Source of the DNA: an uncultured Lachnospiraceae bacterium
GTDB taxonomy: Bacteria > Bacillota > Clostridia > Lachnospirales > Lachnospiraceae
NCBI GenBank assembly: GCA_946182825.1
Contig: CAMGZH010000006.1
Location: 36,490 to 100,489, forward strand
Direction of reading: 5' to 3'
Length of the DNA: 64,000 bases
How positions within the stretch are numbered: the first letter of the stretch is position 1; the number at the start of each line of letters is the position of its first letter. This document shows, piece by piece, positions 53,989 to 63,559 of the stretch. Below the pieces are notes generated by a model, which was not told where the DNA came from, made no database searches, and saw only the letters and a program-made list of their open reading frames with translations. The position numbers were made by a program, and so were the translations under genes.

Positions 53989-55257
53989 TTGAGTGCGATT
54001 TATCTTACAGCCTACAGCGGTAAGTTCTTAGGACCTATCGCTCAGGGATTAGGCTGGGTTATGGATCAGATCTATTCTTTCCTTTATAACGTGCTTGGAA
54101 TCCATAATGGTACAATTGCAATTGCTATTATTCTTTTCACGATCGTTATTTACATGTGCCTCTTCCCACTGACTTACAAGCAGCAGAAGTTTTCTATGCT
54201 TCAGCGTAAGATTCAGCCGGAACTGAAGGCTATTCAGGAAAAGTATAAGGGTAAGAGAGATCAGATTTCTATGCAGGCAATGCAGGAGGAGACAACAGCA
54301 CTGTATGATAAGTATGGTGTATCTCCTATGGGAAGCTGTGTACAGCTGATCATTCAGATGCCGATTCTGTTTGCTTTGTACAGAGTGTTTTATAATATTC
54401 CTGCATACCTTGGAAGTGTTAAGGGTATCTTTGGTGATATGGTTAACGGAATCGTTGCAACAGACGGTTTTGCTACAAAGTTAGATTCCATTCACAAGGC
54501 TGCCAAGCTCACCGGAACAACCGTAGATTTTTCTGCTAAGGGTGAGGCACTTCATAATTACGTTGTTGATTTAGCTTATAAGCTCAGTGCTTCCGGTTGG
54601 GATTCTCTTCGCGATGCTTTCCCAAATCTGGCAGACACCATCACAGACACGCAGGATAAGCTTTCGCATGTTAATTATTTCATTAGCCTGAATATTTCAG
54701 ATACTCCACTTAGCCTGATCAAGGCTAATTTCGGAAGTCACATGGGACTGGCTATTTTAGCCTTACTTGTTCCAATTTGTGCATATCTGTCACAGCTTTT
54801 GAATATTAAGATGATGCCGACAGCTTCCATGGGTGATAATGATCAGATGGCACGTCAGATGAAGACGATGAACATGTTGATGCCTTTGATGTCACTGTTT
54901 ATTTCCTTCACCACTCCGGTTGGTCTTTCCATTTACTGGATTGCCGGTGCACTGGTTCGTACGGTTCAGCAGGTTTTCCTGAATCGTCATTTTGAGAATC
55001 TGGATGTTGCCCAGATTGTTGAAAAGAACAAAGAGAAGGCTGCTGCAAAGGCAGAGAAGCGCGGTATTAAGCGTGATCGTATGTTGCAGTATGCGAACAT
55101 GAGCACAAAGTCTATGAACAGCAAAGCGGACCTCTCCGATGAGAAGATCCAGCAGCTGAACAAGGCGGCACAGGCTCGTTCGAACGCAAAGTCCGGTTCT
55201 ATGGCCCAGAAGGCAAACATGGTAAAGGATTTTAATGAACGTAACAGTAAGCATTAA
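53989..55257 (+). CDS. yidC: Membrane protein insertase YidC
   Basis: 422 residues. Inserts membrane proteins. The start is TTG at 53989, six bases after AGGAGG at 53977-53982. Conserved core: FPLTYKQQKFSMLQRKIQPE, MGSCVQLIIQMPILFALYRV, and LLVPICAYLSQLL, with a long cytoplasmic C-terminus rich in Lys, Ala and Glu. A roughly 100-residue extra loop lies between the third and fourth hydrophobic segments (about residues 145-240). No lipoprotein signal is seen, unlike Bacillus SpoIIIJ. Confidence 0.96.
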   Translation: MSAIYLTAYSGKFLGPIAQGLGWVMDQIYSFLYNVLGIHNGTIAIAIILFTIVIYMCLFPLTYKQQKFSMLQRKIQPELKAIQEKYKGKRDQISMQAMQEETTALYDKYGVSPMGSCVQLIIQMPILFALYRVFYNIPAYLGSVKGIFGDMVNGIVATDGFATKLDSIHKAAKLTGTTVDFSAKGEALHNYVVDLAYKLSASGWDSLRDAFPNLADTITDTQDKLSHVNYFISLNISDTPLSLIKANFGSHMGLAILALLVPICAYLSQLLNIKMMPTASMGDNDQMARQMKTMNMLMPLMSLFISFTTPVGLSIYWIAGALVRTVQQVFLNRHFENLDVAQIVEKNKEKAAAKAEKRGIKRDRMLQYANMSTKSMNSKADLSDEKIQQLNKAAQARSNAKSGSMAQKANMVKDFNERNSKH

Positions 55258-55287
55258 TTGATCTCTTATGAATTCGGAGGTTTTCTT

Positions 55288-55986
55288 ATGGAATTCACAG
55301 AATTTACAGGTAAGAGTGTTGATGATGCTCTTACAAAGGCTTCGATTCAGCTGGGAGCTTCTTCTGATCAGTTGGATTACGAAGTTGTAGAGGCAGGAAG
55401 CAATGGAATTTTAGGATTCGGTAGTAAAAATGCTGTGATCCGTGCTCGTAAGAAGGTGGAAGATCCTGTTATTGATGAGATCTCTACATTTGAAGAGCCT
55501 GAAGAAAAGGCCATTGTGGATAGTGCCCAGTCTCCATCTGACATCGCTGCTGATTTTCTGGCAGATGTTTTCGATAAGATGGGTCTTGAGGTTGCTATTG
55601 ATGCAACATTCGATGATGTTGACGGAGTTCTTAACATCGAACTTTCCGGCCCGGAGATGGGAATCATCATTGGAAAGCGTGGACAGACATTGGATTCACT
55701 TCAGTATCTCACCAATCTTGCTGTGAATCGTAAGTCAACGACTTACATTCGTGTTAAGATGGATACCGAGGATTACCGTCGACGCAGAACGGAGACGTTA
55801 GAGAATCTTGCCCGTAACGTAGCCTATAAGGTTAAGCGGACCAGACGTCCGGCTTCCCTTGAAGCTATGAATCCTTACGAGAGAAGAATCATTCATTACG
55901 CTCTCCAGGATGATGAAGCAATTGTTACACATAGCGAGGGTGAAGAGCCATATCGCCATGTTGTGATCGCTTTAAAGAGAAAATAA
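55288..55986 (+). CDS. jag: RNA-binding protein Jag/KhpB (Jag-N, KH, R3H domains)
   Basis: 232 residues from ATG 55288 with GGAGG upstream; the frame is open to 55258 but lacks a site. Jag-N domain at the start (MEFTEFTGKSVDDALTKA), KH domain with GKRG in GIIIGKRGQTLDSL, and R3H domain with NPYERRIIHYAL. Implicated in cell-envelope control. Terminator follows. Confidence 0.96.
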   Translation: MEFTEFTGKSVDDALTKASIQLGASSDQLDYEVVEAGSNGILGFGSKNAVIRARKKVEDPVIDEISTFEEPEEKAIVDSAQSPSDIAADFLADVFDKMGLEVAIDATFDDVDGVLNIELSGPEMGIIIGKRGQTLDSLQYLTNLAVNRKSTTYIRVKMDTEDYRRRRTETLENLARNVAYKVKRTRRPASLEAMNPYERRIIHYALQDDEAIVTHSEGEEPYRHVVIALKRK

Positions 55987-55990
55987 TAGG

Positions 55991-56035
55991 ATACCTGTTT
56001 TTCAGACATTTGTTTGAAAAACAGGTATTTTTTTG
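55991..56035 (+). terminator. Terminator of the rpmH-jag cluster
   Basis: Perfect 14-bp stem ATACCTGTTTTTCA / TGAAAAACAGGTAT with a short loop followed by a T run. Confidence 0.95.
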
Positions 56036-56145
56036 TTGAAACACTGGGAATCCTGGGGTGAAAGTCTTTTTAATTTCTATCAGATTTGTTATATTAAAAT
56101 ATACATGCTTTTTATCTTAATATAGTTTGATTGGAGAATGATCCT

Positions 56146-57516
56146 ATGTTTGAAATGGATACGATTGCAGCACCGGCTACGCCTTTATCTCCTGCGGGAA
56201 TCGGTATTATACGTATTAGTGGACCGGAGGCAGTTATCAACACGGATAAGATCTTTTGTGGAAAAGTCACCCTGGCGGAGGCAAAAACCCATACCATTCA
56301 TTACGGCAAGATTGTAGATGGTGATGAGATCATCGATGAGGTCCTGGTTTCCGTTATGCGGGGACCCCATAGTTATACAGGAGAGGATGTTACAGAGATC
56401 AACTGCCATGGTGGTGTTCTTGTAATGAAAAAGGTTCTTTCTCTGGTTTATGGATTAGGAATCCGTCCGGCTGAACCCGGTGAGTTTACAAAACGTGCCT
56501 TTTTAAACGGTCGGTTAGATCTTTCTCAGGCTGCTTCTGTTATGGAGTTGATCGAAGCCGATTCCGAAGCTGCTTTGAAAAATTCCATGAAGCAGTTGAA
56601 GGGAACCTTTTCGGATGAGATCAAAGGAATCCGGGATCAGATCCTGCATGAGACAGCCTATATTGAGGCTGCATTGGATGATCCGGAGCATTATGATCTT
56701 GGTACCTATGGTCAGACCTTAAAGGACAAACTTCTTCCTGTTATCTCCAAACTACAGAAGCTTTCTTCCAGTTATCGGGAAGGCTCTCTGATTCATAACG
56801 GGATTCGGACAGCCATTGTTGGTCGACCCAATGTTGGTAAGTCCTCCCTCCTTAACTTTTTATCCAGGCAGGAGAGGGCGATCGTCTCTAACATTCCGGG
56901 AACTACAAGAGATACGTTGGAAGAGTCGGTTCGTCTTGGGGATCTGACCTTACATTTGATCGATACTGCCGGCATCCGGGAAACAGAGGATACCATCGAG
57001 AAGATCGGAGTGGATCGTGCCATTGCATCCATTGATCAGGCTGATCTGATTCTCTTTCTTCTTGATTCTTCCCGGTCTTTGTCTGAGGATGATAAGAGAC
57101 TGTATCAGGAAATTCAGGATAAACAGGTGGTTTTATTATGTAATAAGTCTGATCTTGATTTTCATGATGATATTGAAGAGTTTTGCCAAAATGTCACCTG
57201 CCCTGTGGTATATTTTTCAACAAAAACAGGGGAGGGAAAGGATCAGTTGACAGAAGTTATCACCAATTTGTTCTTTCATGGGGCATTGGGTGGCTCTGAG
57301 GATTTCTATGTTTCCTCCGAACGAGATAAACTGGAATTGGATGCAGCTGTTCATTCTCTGAAGTTAGTCTGCCAGTCGGTGGATGACGGAATGACAGAGG
57401 ATTTCTTTTCTATTGATCTGATGGATGCCTACACTTCTCTGGGTAGGATCTTAGGTGAGGCAGTGGATGAGGATCTGGTCAATCGGATCTTTGCTGATTT
57501 TTGTATGGGTAAGTAA
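56146..57516 (+). CDS. mnmE: tRNA modification GTPase MnmE
   Basis: 456 residues from ATG 56146 (GGAG eight bases upstream). With MnmG it makes cmnm5U34 in tRNA. N-terminal folate-binding domain, G domain with GRPNVGKSSLLN and DTAGI, and the invariant C-terminal FADFCMGK (Cys, Gly-Lys). mnmG follows 62 nt later. Confidence 0.98.
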   Translation: MFEMDTIAAPATPLSPAGIGIIRISGPEAVINTDKIFCGKVTLAEAKTHTIHYGKIVDGDEIIDEVLVSVMRGPHSYTGEDVTEINCHGGVLVMKKVLSLVYGLGIRPAEPGEFTKRAFLNGRLDLSQAASVMELIEADSEAALKNSMKQLKGTFSDEIKGIRDQILHETAYIEAALDDPEHYDLGTYGQTLKDKLLPVISKLQKLSSSYREGSLIHNGIRTAIVGRPNVGKSSLLNFLSRQERAIVSNIPGTTRDTLEESVRLGDLTLHLIDTAGIRETEDTIEKIGVDRAIASIDQADLILFLLDSSRSLSEDDKRLYQEIQDKQVVLLCNKSDLDFHDDIEEFCQNVTCPVVYFSTKTGEGKDQLTEVITNLFFHGALGGSEDFYVSSERDKLELDAAVHSLKLVCQSVDDGMTEDFFSIDLMDAYTSLGRILGEAVDEDLVNRIFADFCMGK

Positions 57517-57578
57517 GATCAGTTACTTCTATATAAATAGGGAGCTTGTTGTAATTACGTTTTTAAGAAAGGACAGTT

Positions 57579-59483
57579 ATGTCTGTTTTAGAAGAAACCT
57601 ATCAGGTTATTGTTGTGGGAGCAGGCCATGCCGGTTGTGAAGCGGCATTGGCATCTGCCCGAATGGGTCTAAAGACCATTATGTTTACCGTCAGCATGGA
57701 TTCTGTTGCTTTTATGCCATGTAATCCCCATATCGGAGGATCTTCCAAGGGACATCTGGTTCGGGAGATCGATGCTCTTGGTGGTGAGATGGCGAAGAAT
57801 ATTGATAAGACTTTTCTTCAGTCAAAAATGCTGAATGTCTCCAAAGGCCCGGCCGTGCATTCGCTTCGTTGTCAGGCGGATAAACTGGAATACTCTCTGG
57901 AGATGAGAAGAGTTCTCCAAAGGACAGAGAATCTTACCCTTCGTCAGGCAGAAGTTTCAGAGTTATTGATCGAAGATCATAAGATCAGAGGATTAAAGAC
58001 CGTGTCTGGTGCAACCTATTTTGCGGATGCAGTTGTGCTCTGTACCGGAACCTATTTAAAAGCCCGTTGTCTTTATGGAGATGTTATTGAATATAACGGT
58101 CCCAACGGTTTAAAGGCAGCAAACCTCTTAAGTCAGTCATTATTGGACAATGGCGTAGAACTTCTCCGCTTTAAGACCGGTACTCCGGCAAGAATTGACG
58201 GTAATACCATCGATTATTCCAAGATGACAGAGCAGTTTGGTGACGATACCATCGTGCCATTTTCCTTTACAACGGATCCCATGAGCATCCAGAAACCTCA
58301 GGTTTCTTGCTATTTGACTTATACCAATGAAAAGACCCACCAGATCATTATGGATCACCTGGATGAGAGCCCAATCTATGCCGGAGTGATCGAAGGAACG
58401 GGTCCTAGATATTGCCCCTCACTGGAAGACAAAGTGGTAAAGTTCTCCGATAAGAAGCGACATCAGTTGTTTGTTGAGCCAGAGGGTTTATCCACCAACG
58501 AAATGTATATTTCTGGTGCTTCCTCCTCCATGCCGGAGGCTGTGCAGCATGCTTTTTATCATACGATTCCGGGACTCGAACATGCTGAGATCGTTCGGAA
58601 TGCCTATGCCATTGAGTATGATTGTATCAACTCAAAACAGTTGACGCATGCCCTTGGTTTTAAAGCAATCGAGGGTCTGTATTCTGGTGGTCAGTTTAAT
58701 GGTAGTAGTGGATATGAAGAGGCAGCCTGTCAGGGACTGATTGCCGGAATCAATGCAGCTCTTTATGTGAAGGGAGAAGAGCCGTTGGTATTGAATCGGG
58801 CCGACGGTTATATTGGTGTTTTGATCGATGATCTTGTGACCAAGGAACTGACGGAGCCATATCGAATGATGACATCTCGTTCCGAGTATCGATTACTTCT
58901 TCGACAGGACAATGCAGATCTTCGATTAACTCCATACGGATATCGCGTTGGTCTTATTGATGAAGATCGATATGCAGCAGTAGAAAAGAAGCAGAAGATG
59001 ATCGATGATGAGATTGCCAGGGTGAAGAAAGTCTTTGTCAGTGGTAATGAACATACACAGGATCTGCTGCATGCCTTTGACAGTATTGGTGTCATCTCCG
59101 GGGCAAGTTTGGAAGAATTGATTCGCAGACCGGAACTTTCTTATGATAAGCTGGCTCCGCTGGATCCAAATCGTCCGAATCTGGAGGCCGGCATCCGGGA
59201 ACAGGTTGATATTCAGATTAAATACGAGGGCTATATCCTTCGACAGAAAAAACAGGTGGAGCATTTCCGGAAGATCGAGAATAAGAAAATTCCGTCTTCC
59301 ATTGATTATGATGATGTTCCGTCTCTTCGTATCGAAGCACGTCAGAAGTTAAAGAAGATCCGTCCGGAAAATATGGGTCAGGCTTCCAGAATTTTGGGAG
59401 TTTCTCCTGCAGATCTGTCTGTATTACTGGTTTACCTGGATTCCGGTAAATATCTTCAAAAGGAGGTAAAGAGTGAGTCTTGA
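57579..59483 (+). CDS. mnmG: tRNA uridine-5-carboxymethylaminomethyl modification enzyme MnmG
   Basis: 634 residues. FAD-binding Rossmann [37 protein letters not shown] motif ([19 protein letters not shown]) and the C-terminal helical domain. Partner of MnmE. Its last 11 nt overlap the start of rsmG. Confidence 0.98.
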   Translation: MSVLEETYQVIVVGAGHAGCEAALASARMGLKTIMFTVSMDSVAFMPCNPHIGGSSKGHLVREIDALGGEMAKNIDKTFLQSKMLNVSKGPAVHSLRCQADKLEYSLEMRRVLQRTENLTLRQAEVSELLIEDHKIRGLKTVSGATYFADAVVLCTGTYLKARCLYGDVIEYNGPNGLKAANLLSQSLLDNGVELLRFKTGTPARIDGNTIDYSKMTEQFGDDTIVPFSFTTDPMSIQKPQVSCYLTYTNEKTHQIIMDHLDESPIYAGVIEGTGPRYCPSLEDKVVKFSDKKRHQLFVEPEGLSTNEMYISGASSSMPEAVQHAFYHTIPGLEHAEIVRNAYAIEYDCINSKQLTHALGFKAIEGLYSGGQFNGSSGYEEAACQGLIAGINAALYVKGEEPLVLNRADGYIGVLIDDLVTKELTEPYRMMTSRSEYRLLLRQDNADLRLTPYGYRVGLIDEDRYAAVEKKQKMIDDEIARVKKVFVSGNEHTQDLLHAFDSIGVISGASLEELIRRPELSYDKLAPLDPNRPNLEAGIREQVDIQIKYEGYILRQKKQVEHFRKIENKKIPSSIDYDDVPSLRIEARQKLKKIRPENMGQASRILGVSPADLSVLLVYLDSGKYLQKEVKSES

Positions 59484-60222
59484 TTTGTCATTGTTTCACG
59501 TGAAACTTCAACAATTTGGTTTAGATGGTTCGGAAGGTACGGACCAAAAGTTTATGGATTATTATCATCATCTGGTTGCAATTAATGAGGTGATGAATCT
59601 TACTGCCATTACCGAGTGGCCGGAAGTTGTCGATAAGCACTTTGTAGATTCTCTTGGAATTGCAGCGTTACCTCAAGAGAAGCGTGACCTTGTTCTTTCT
59701 CTTTTTGAAAAAGGAGCATCGGTTATGGATCTTGGAACCGGTGCAGGTTTTCCGGGAATTCCATTGAAGATCATGTTCCCACAGATTCATTTGGTTCTTA
59801 CAGATTCTTTGATGAAGCGGATCAATTTCTTGAAGGAATGCGGTGAAATTCTGCATCTCGATCATGTAGACTATGTTCACAGTCGAGCAGAGATTCTCGC
59901 CAAGGATAAAAAATATCGAGAACAGCAGGATTTTGTTGTCTCCAGAGCAGTAGCAAATCTGGCAACCTTATCCGAATACTGCCTGCCTTTTGTTAAGGTA
60001 GGAGGATATTTTATCGCATATAAAACAGATACGGTAGAAGAGGAAATCGAGAAGGCCTCCCATGGAATCGAATTGCTGGGCGGTGAAGTGGAATTCGTTC
60101 ATCATTATGTTCTGCCTCAGACCGATCTTCATAGAAGTATCGTTATGATTCGTAAGGTAAAAGCTACACCAAAGCGTTTTCCTAGAAAAGCAGGAGTACC
60201 ATCGAAAGAACCTTTAACATAG
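59473..60222 (+). CDS. rsmG: 16S rRNA (guanine527-N7) methyltransferase RsmG
   Basis: 249 residues from GTG 59473, six bases after AGGAGG. SAM motif [16 protein letters not shown], then [18 protein letters not shown] parS site is embedded in its first codons (59492-59507). A coiled-coil gene follows by 8 nt. Confidence 0.97.
   Translation: MSLDLSLFHVKLQQFGLDGSEGTDQKFMDYYHHLVAINEVMNLTAITEWPEVVDKHFVDSLGIAALPQEKRDLVLSLFEKGASVMDLGTGAGFPGIPLKIMFPQIHLVLTDSLMKRINFLKECGEILHLDHVDYVHSRAEILAKDKKYREQQDFVVSRAVANLATLSEYCLPFVKVGGYFIAYKTDTVEEEIEKASHGIELLGGEVEFVHHYVLPQTDLHRSIVMIRKVKATPKRFPRKAGVPSKEPLT
59492..59507. promoter_or_regulatory. parS site (in rsmG)
   Basis: TGTTTCACGTGAAACT, 15 of 16 bases matching the ParB palindrome. 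Lies in codons 7-12 of rsmG. Confidence 0.93.
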
Positions 60223-60230
60223 GAGGGTAT

Positions 60231-60887
60231 ATGGTAATTGATTTTTTACAGGAAAGAAAGGATGATCTTTCTTCGCAGATCAAGGAGCTTACATCTCAGC
60301 GGGATCAAATGTTAAAAGAAATCCGTGAAGGTGAGAAGTTTCTTGCTCTTTTAAAAAAGGAGCAGGTGGAGCCTTTTTCTGTTTTTTCACCCCGACGTTT
60401 GGATAGTCCAAAGATCCGTCAGATCGATGAACTGGAGCAGAAGATCATTGTATTAAAAGAAGACGCAAAGGAAATACAGGTGAAGATCGATGGAATCCGA
60501 CAGGAGTATGATACTGTTTCTTCTTCCTTTGATGAGGTGTCGAATCTGATTCAGCCACAGTTTTCCGATTCCAAAGGTTTCACGGAGAACCTTCCATCGG
60601 AAGATATGCTTCGACCGGAGTCATCTTTTGATTCGAAAAATCAAGATCTTCATGCGGTTTCATCCTCGGAGGATCTTTCATCGTATCATCTTCAGGAGGA
60701 ACTGGCATCAGATTTTCGTTCTGTTACAATATCGGATTCCAATCGTTCGGAGGAACCTCTTACTAAGGAGCAGTTGACGAATCTATTAAAACAGCTACAT
60801 GAAGTAGATGACAGGTTGCCTGCTGATCCGATGGGAGCGAAGATTGAAATTAAGAATCTGATCAACCAGCTTTTGTCTTTCGTTTAG
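60231..60887 (+). CDS. Coiled-coil protein of unknown function between rsmG and parA
   Basis: 218 residues from ATG 60231 (AGGAGGG upstream, 8 nt after rsmG). N-terminal half is heptad-like coiled coil (ERKDDLSSQIKELTSQRDQ and LEQKIIVLKEDAKEIQVKIDG), the middle is Ser/Asp-rich and probably disordered, and a helical C-terminal segment follows (KEQLTNLLKQLHEVDDRL). No catalytic motif or membrane segment; I do not recognise the family. Its place between rsmG and the parS/parA region makes a chromosome-related role possible but unproven. Confidence 0.75.
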   Translation: MVIDFLQERKDDLSSQIKELTSQRDQMLKEIREGEKFLALLKKEQVEPFSVFSPRRLDSPKIRQIDELEQKIIVLKEDAKEIQVKIDGIRQEYDTVSSSFDEVSNLIQPQFSDSKGFTENLPSEDMLRPESSFDSKNQDLHAVSSSEDLSSYHLQEELASDFRSVTISDSNRSEEPLTKEQLTNLLKQLHEVDDRLPADPMGAKIEIKNLINQLLSFV

Positions 60888-60974
60888 GGAGTATCTCAGT
60901 TGTGATTTTAAGTGTTGAATTTCTTCTATTTTCTATATATCTTGTGATTTGCTATATGTAGTGGTACTGTTTTA

Positions 60975-60990
60975 TGTTTCACGTGAAACA
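60975..60990. promoter_or_regulatory. parS site (perfect)
   Basis: TGTTTCACGTGAAACA, a perfect 16-bp ParB-binding palindrome. Confidence 0.96.
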
Positions 60991-61064
60991 TGATTATCCT
61001 GTTAACCACCATATATTGGTGGATGAAATATGATACCTCCACCATAGGTTGAGATAAATTGTGC

Positions 61065-61080
61065 GGTTTCACGTGAAACA
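61065..61080. promoter_or_regulatory. parS site
   Basis: GGTTTCACGTGAAACA, 15 of 16 bases, about 90 bp from the perfect site. Confidence 0.93.
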
Positions 61081-61283
61081 TTTTTGGGAAAACACACTAG
61101 ATATAGCAAGATATAGGCGAAGAGGAAGAAACACAACTATGGTAATCATTTTTTCTAAATGATATAATGGCAGAGCGGGTTTTTATCTCAGTTGGGGTTC
61201 CAATCTCCGATTGTGAGAAACACTCCGCAAGGATGCGCAAAATTGTTTTTACTTATAATAAATATAGAAGAGGAGAGTAATCC

Positions 61284-62054
61284 ATGGGAAAGATTATTGC
61301 CATCGCCAACCAGAAAGGTGGAGTTGGAAAGACCACAACATCTATTAACTTATCAGCTTGTCTGGCAGAACTTGGTAAGAAGGTTCTGGTTATTGACTTG
61401 GATCCACAGGGTAATACCACAAGTGGACTTGGCATTGATAAAGATGATCTGGATAATACCGTTTACGAATTAATGCTGGACGAGTGTTCCATCAAAGAGA
61501 GTATTGTTGATGTAGAGGGTCTGGATAATCTTAAGGTGATTCCATCAAACGTGAACCTGGCCGGTGCCGAGATCGAACTTCTGGGAATCAACGATAAGGA
61601 ATACATACTGAAGAATGCGGTGGATTATATTGCAGATGATTTTGATTATATTATGATCGACTGCCCACCTTCTCTTAATATGTTGACCGTCAATGCTATG
61701 ACAACAGCGGATTCTGTTCTGGTTCCGATTCAGTGTGAGTACTATGCTCTGGAAGGAATCAGTCAGTTGATGCATACCATCGAGCTTGTACAGGAACGTC
61801 TGAATGATAAGTTGAAGATCAATGGTGTGGTATTCACTATGTATGATGGACGAACCAATCTTTCCAATGATGTGGTGGATACCGTTAAGTCCAATCTGGA
61901 CACGACCATTTATCAGACCATCATTCCGAGAAATGTTCGTCTTGCAGAGGCTCCATCTCATGGATTACCGATCAACCTTTATGATGGTAAGAGCGCAGGT
62001 GCCGAGAGTTATCGTAACCTTGCCCGGGAGATCATTGATCGAACGGATATCTGA
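61284..62054 (+). CDS. parA: Chromosome partitioning ATPase ParA/Soj
   Basis: 256 residues. Deviant Walker A KGGVGKTT at about residues 10-17, DLDPQGN (A'), and IDCPPSLN (Walker B). ATP-dependent nonspecific DNA binding drives segregation and, in Bacillus, control of DnaA. GAGGAGAG upstream of ATG. parB follows by 82 nt. Confidence 0.98.
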   Translation: MGKIIAIANQKGGVGKTTTSINLSACLAELGKKVLVIDLDPQGNTTSGLGIDKDDLDNTVYELMLDECSIKESIVDVEGLDNLKVIPSNVNLAGAEIELLGINDKEYILKNAVDYIADDFDYIMIDCPPSLNMLTVNAMTTADSVLVPIQCEYYALEGISQLMHTIELVQERLNDKLKINGVVFTMYDGRTNLSNDVVDTVKSNLDTTIYQTIIPRNVRLAEAPSHGLPINLYDGKSAGAESYRNLAREIIDRTDI

Positions 62055-62136
62055 TCCGAATCTGTTTGGAAGAAGAATGGAAGGTACTTAGACAGAGAAT
62101 CTTGAATTAAGTTTTTAATAGAGAGGCAGATAGATT

Positions 62137-63024
62137 ATGGCAGGAAAAAAGGGCGGACTTGGAAAAGGTCTGGATAGTCTGATCAAGGAAAAGCCGGGTG
62201 GAGCAGCTGCGAAAAGAGATGAGCAGCCGGCTGTTGAAAACGGCGGAGTTCTTGTTGATATTAATAAGGTAGAACCGAACAGAGAGCAGCCTCGTAAATT
62301 ATTCAATGAGGATGCCCTGTTAGAATTATCAGAGTCTATTAAGCAGTACGGTGTGTTATCTCCATTATTGGTTCAGAAGCGAAAGGACTATTATGAGATC
62401 ATCGCCGGTGAGCGTCGATGGAGAGCTGCCAAGAAAGCCGGGTTAAAAGAAGTACCGGTTATTATTCGGGATCTTTCCGAACAGGAGATCGTGGAGATCT
62501 CACTGATCGAGAACATTCAGCGAGAAGACTTAAATCCCATCGAAGAAGCTCTGGCTTATCGAAGACTTCTGGAAGAGTTTGATCTGAAACAGGATGAGGT
62601 TGCAGATAAGGTAAGCAAGAGCCGTACAGCTGTTACAAATTCAATGCGTCTCTTAAAGCTGGATGATCGTGTTCAGCAGATGCTCATTGATGAGATGATT
62701 TCTCCGGGACATGCGAGAGCTATCCTTGCAATTGAAGATAAGGATAAGCAGTTCGAATTTGCTCAGAGAGTTTTCGATGAGAAGATGAGCGTACGTGACG
62801 TTGAGAAAGAAATCAAAAAGCTTCAGAAGAAAAAGACCGAGAAGCCGGTAAAGGAGATCGATCCTCAGATTCTTCTTCAATATCAGAAGTTGGAAGAGCA
62901 GCTGAAGCAGATGATGGGTACAAAGGTTTCGATTGCCCCCAAGGATGAAAATAAGGGAAAGATCGAAATCGAATATTATACAAGAGATGAATTTGAGGCA
63001 ATTCTGGATCGACTCCAGAAGTAA
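62137..63024 (+). CDS. parB: Chromosome partitioning protein ParB/Spo0J
   Basis: 295 residues. N-terminal ParA-interaction residues (GGLGKGLDSL), CTP-binding GERRWRAA near residues 92-99, ENIQREDLNPIEEA, and an HTH (VADKVSKSRTAVTNSMRLLKL). C-terminal dimer domain. Should bind the three parS sites and slide as a CTP clamp. Confidence 0.98.
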   Translation: MAGKKGGLGKGLDSLIKEKPGGAAAKRDEQPAVENGGVLVDINKVEPNREQPRKLFNEDALLELSESIKQYGVLSPLLVQKRKDYYEIIAGERRWRAAKKAGLKEVPVIIRDLSEQEIVEISLIENIQREDLNPIEEALAYRRLLEEFDLKQDEVADKVSKSRTAVTNSMRLLKLDDRVQQMLIDEMISPGHARAILAIEDKDKQFEFAQRVFDEKMSVRDVEKEIKKLQKKKTEKPVKEIDPQILLQYQKLEEQLKQMMGTKVSIAPKDENKGKIEIEYYTRDEFEAILDRLQK

Positions 63025-63049
63025 ACATGTGTTCTAAAGGTGAAGAGAG

Positions 63050-63547
63050 ATGTTTGAAACATATTTAGGAATTCCAACAGATTATATTGTGATCGGAGTG
63101 GCAGGATTTGCTGTCCTTCTTCTTATTTTGATTCTGGTTCAGGCAGCCAGGATTTCCAGCTTGAAGAAGAGATACGAGTCCTTTATGAAGGGCAAAAATG
63201 TGAAGTCACTGGAGGACACTCTGATCTATCGACTGGAGAAGGTTGACGAGTTGGATCAGAAGAATGAAAACAATGAGCGTCTGTTAAAGGAAATGAAAGA
63301 AAAGATGGTAGGTTGCTATCAGAAAATGGGTCTTTTGAAATATGATGCTCTGGATGAGATGGGTGGCAAGTTAAGCTATACCTTGGCTCTATTAAATGAA
63401 AAGGATAATGGTTTTGTTATCAACTGTGTCCACAGCAGGGAAGGTAGCTATAGCTACATCAAAGAGATCATTGATGGTAATTCCATCGTAGGTCTTTCCC
63501 CGGAAGAAGATGAGGCACTTCAGAAAGCACTTAATGGAGAAGATTAA
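63050..63547 (+). CDS. DUF4446 family membrane-anchored protein
   Basis: 165 residues. One N-terminal membrane segment (about residues 12-30, VIGVAGFAVLLLILILVQAA), a short coiled coil, then a compact domain ending VGLSPEEDEALQKAL that matches DUF4446. Conserved next to parAB in Clostridia; function unknown. Confidence 0.9.
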   Translation: MFETYLGIPTDYIVIGVAGFAVLLLILILVQAARISSLKKRYESFMKGKNVKSLEDTLIYRLEKVDELDQKNENNERLLKEMKEKMVGCYQKMGLLKYDALDEMGGKLSYTLALLNEKDNGFVINCVHSREGSYSYIKEIIDGNSIVGLSPEEDEALQKALNGED

Positions 63548-63559
63548 GAGAGGAAATTT

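Larger units (their letters stand above)
60888..61283. other. parS-containing intergenic region upstream of parA
   Basis: About 400 bp without a gene. It holds two parS sites (60975-60990 and 61065-61080) and, between them, an inverted repeat CCACCATATATTGGTGG at 61006-61022 with a further CCACCATA at 61039. A TATAAT at 61163-61168 is a candidate parA -10; its -35 is weak. Confidence 0.85.
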
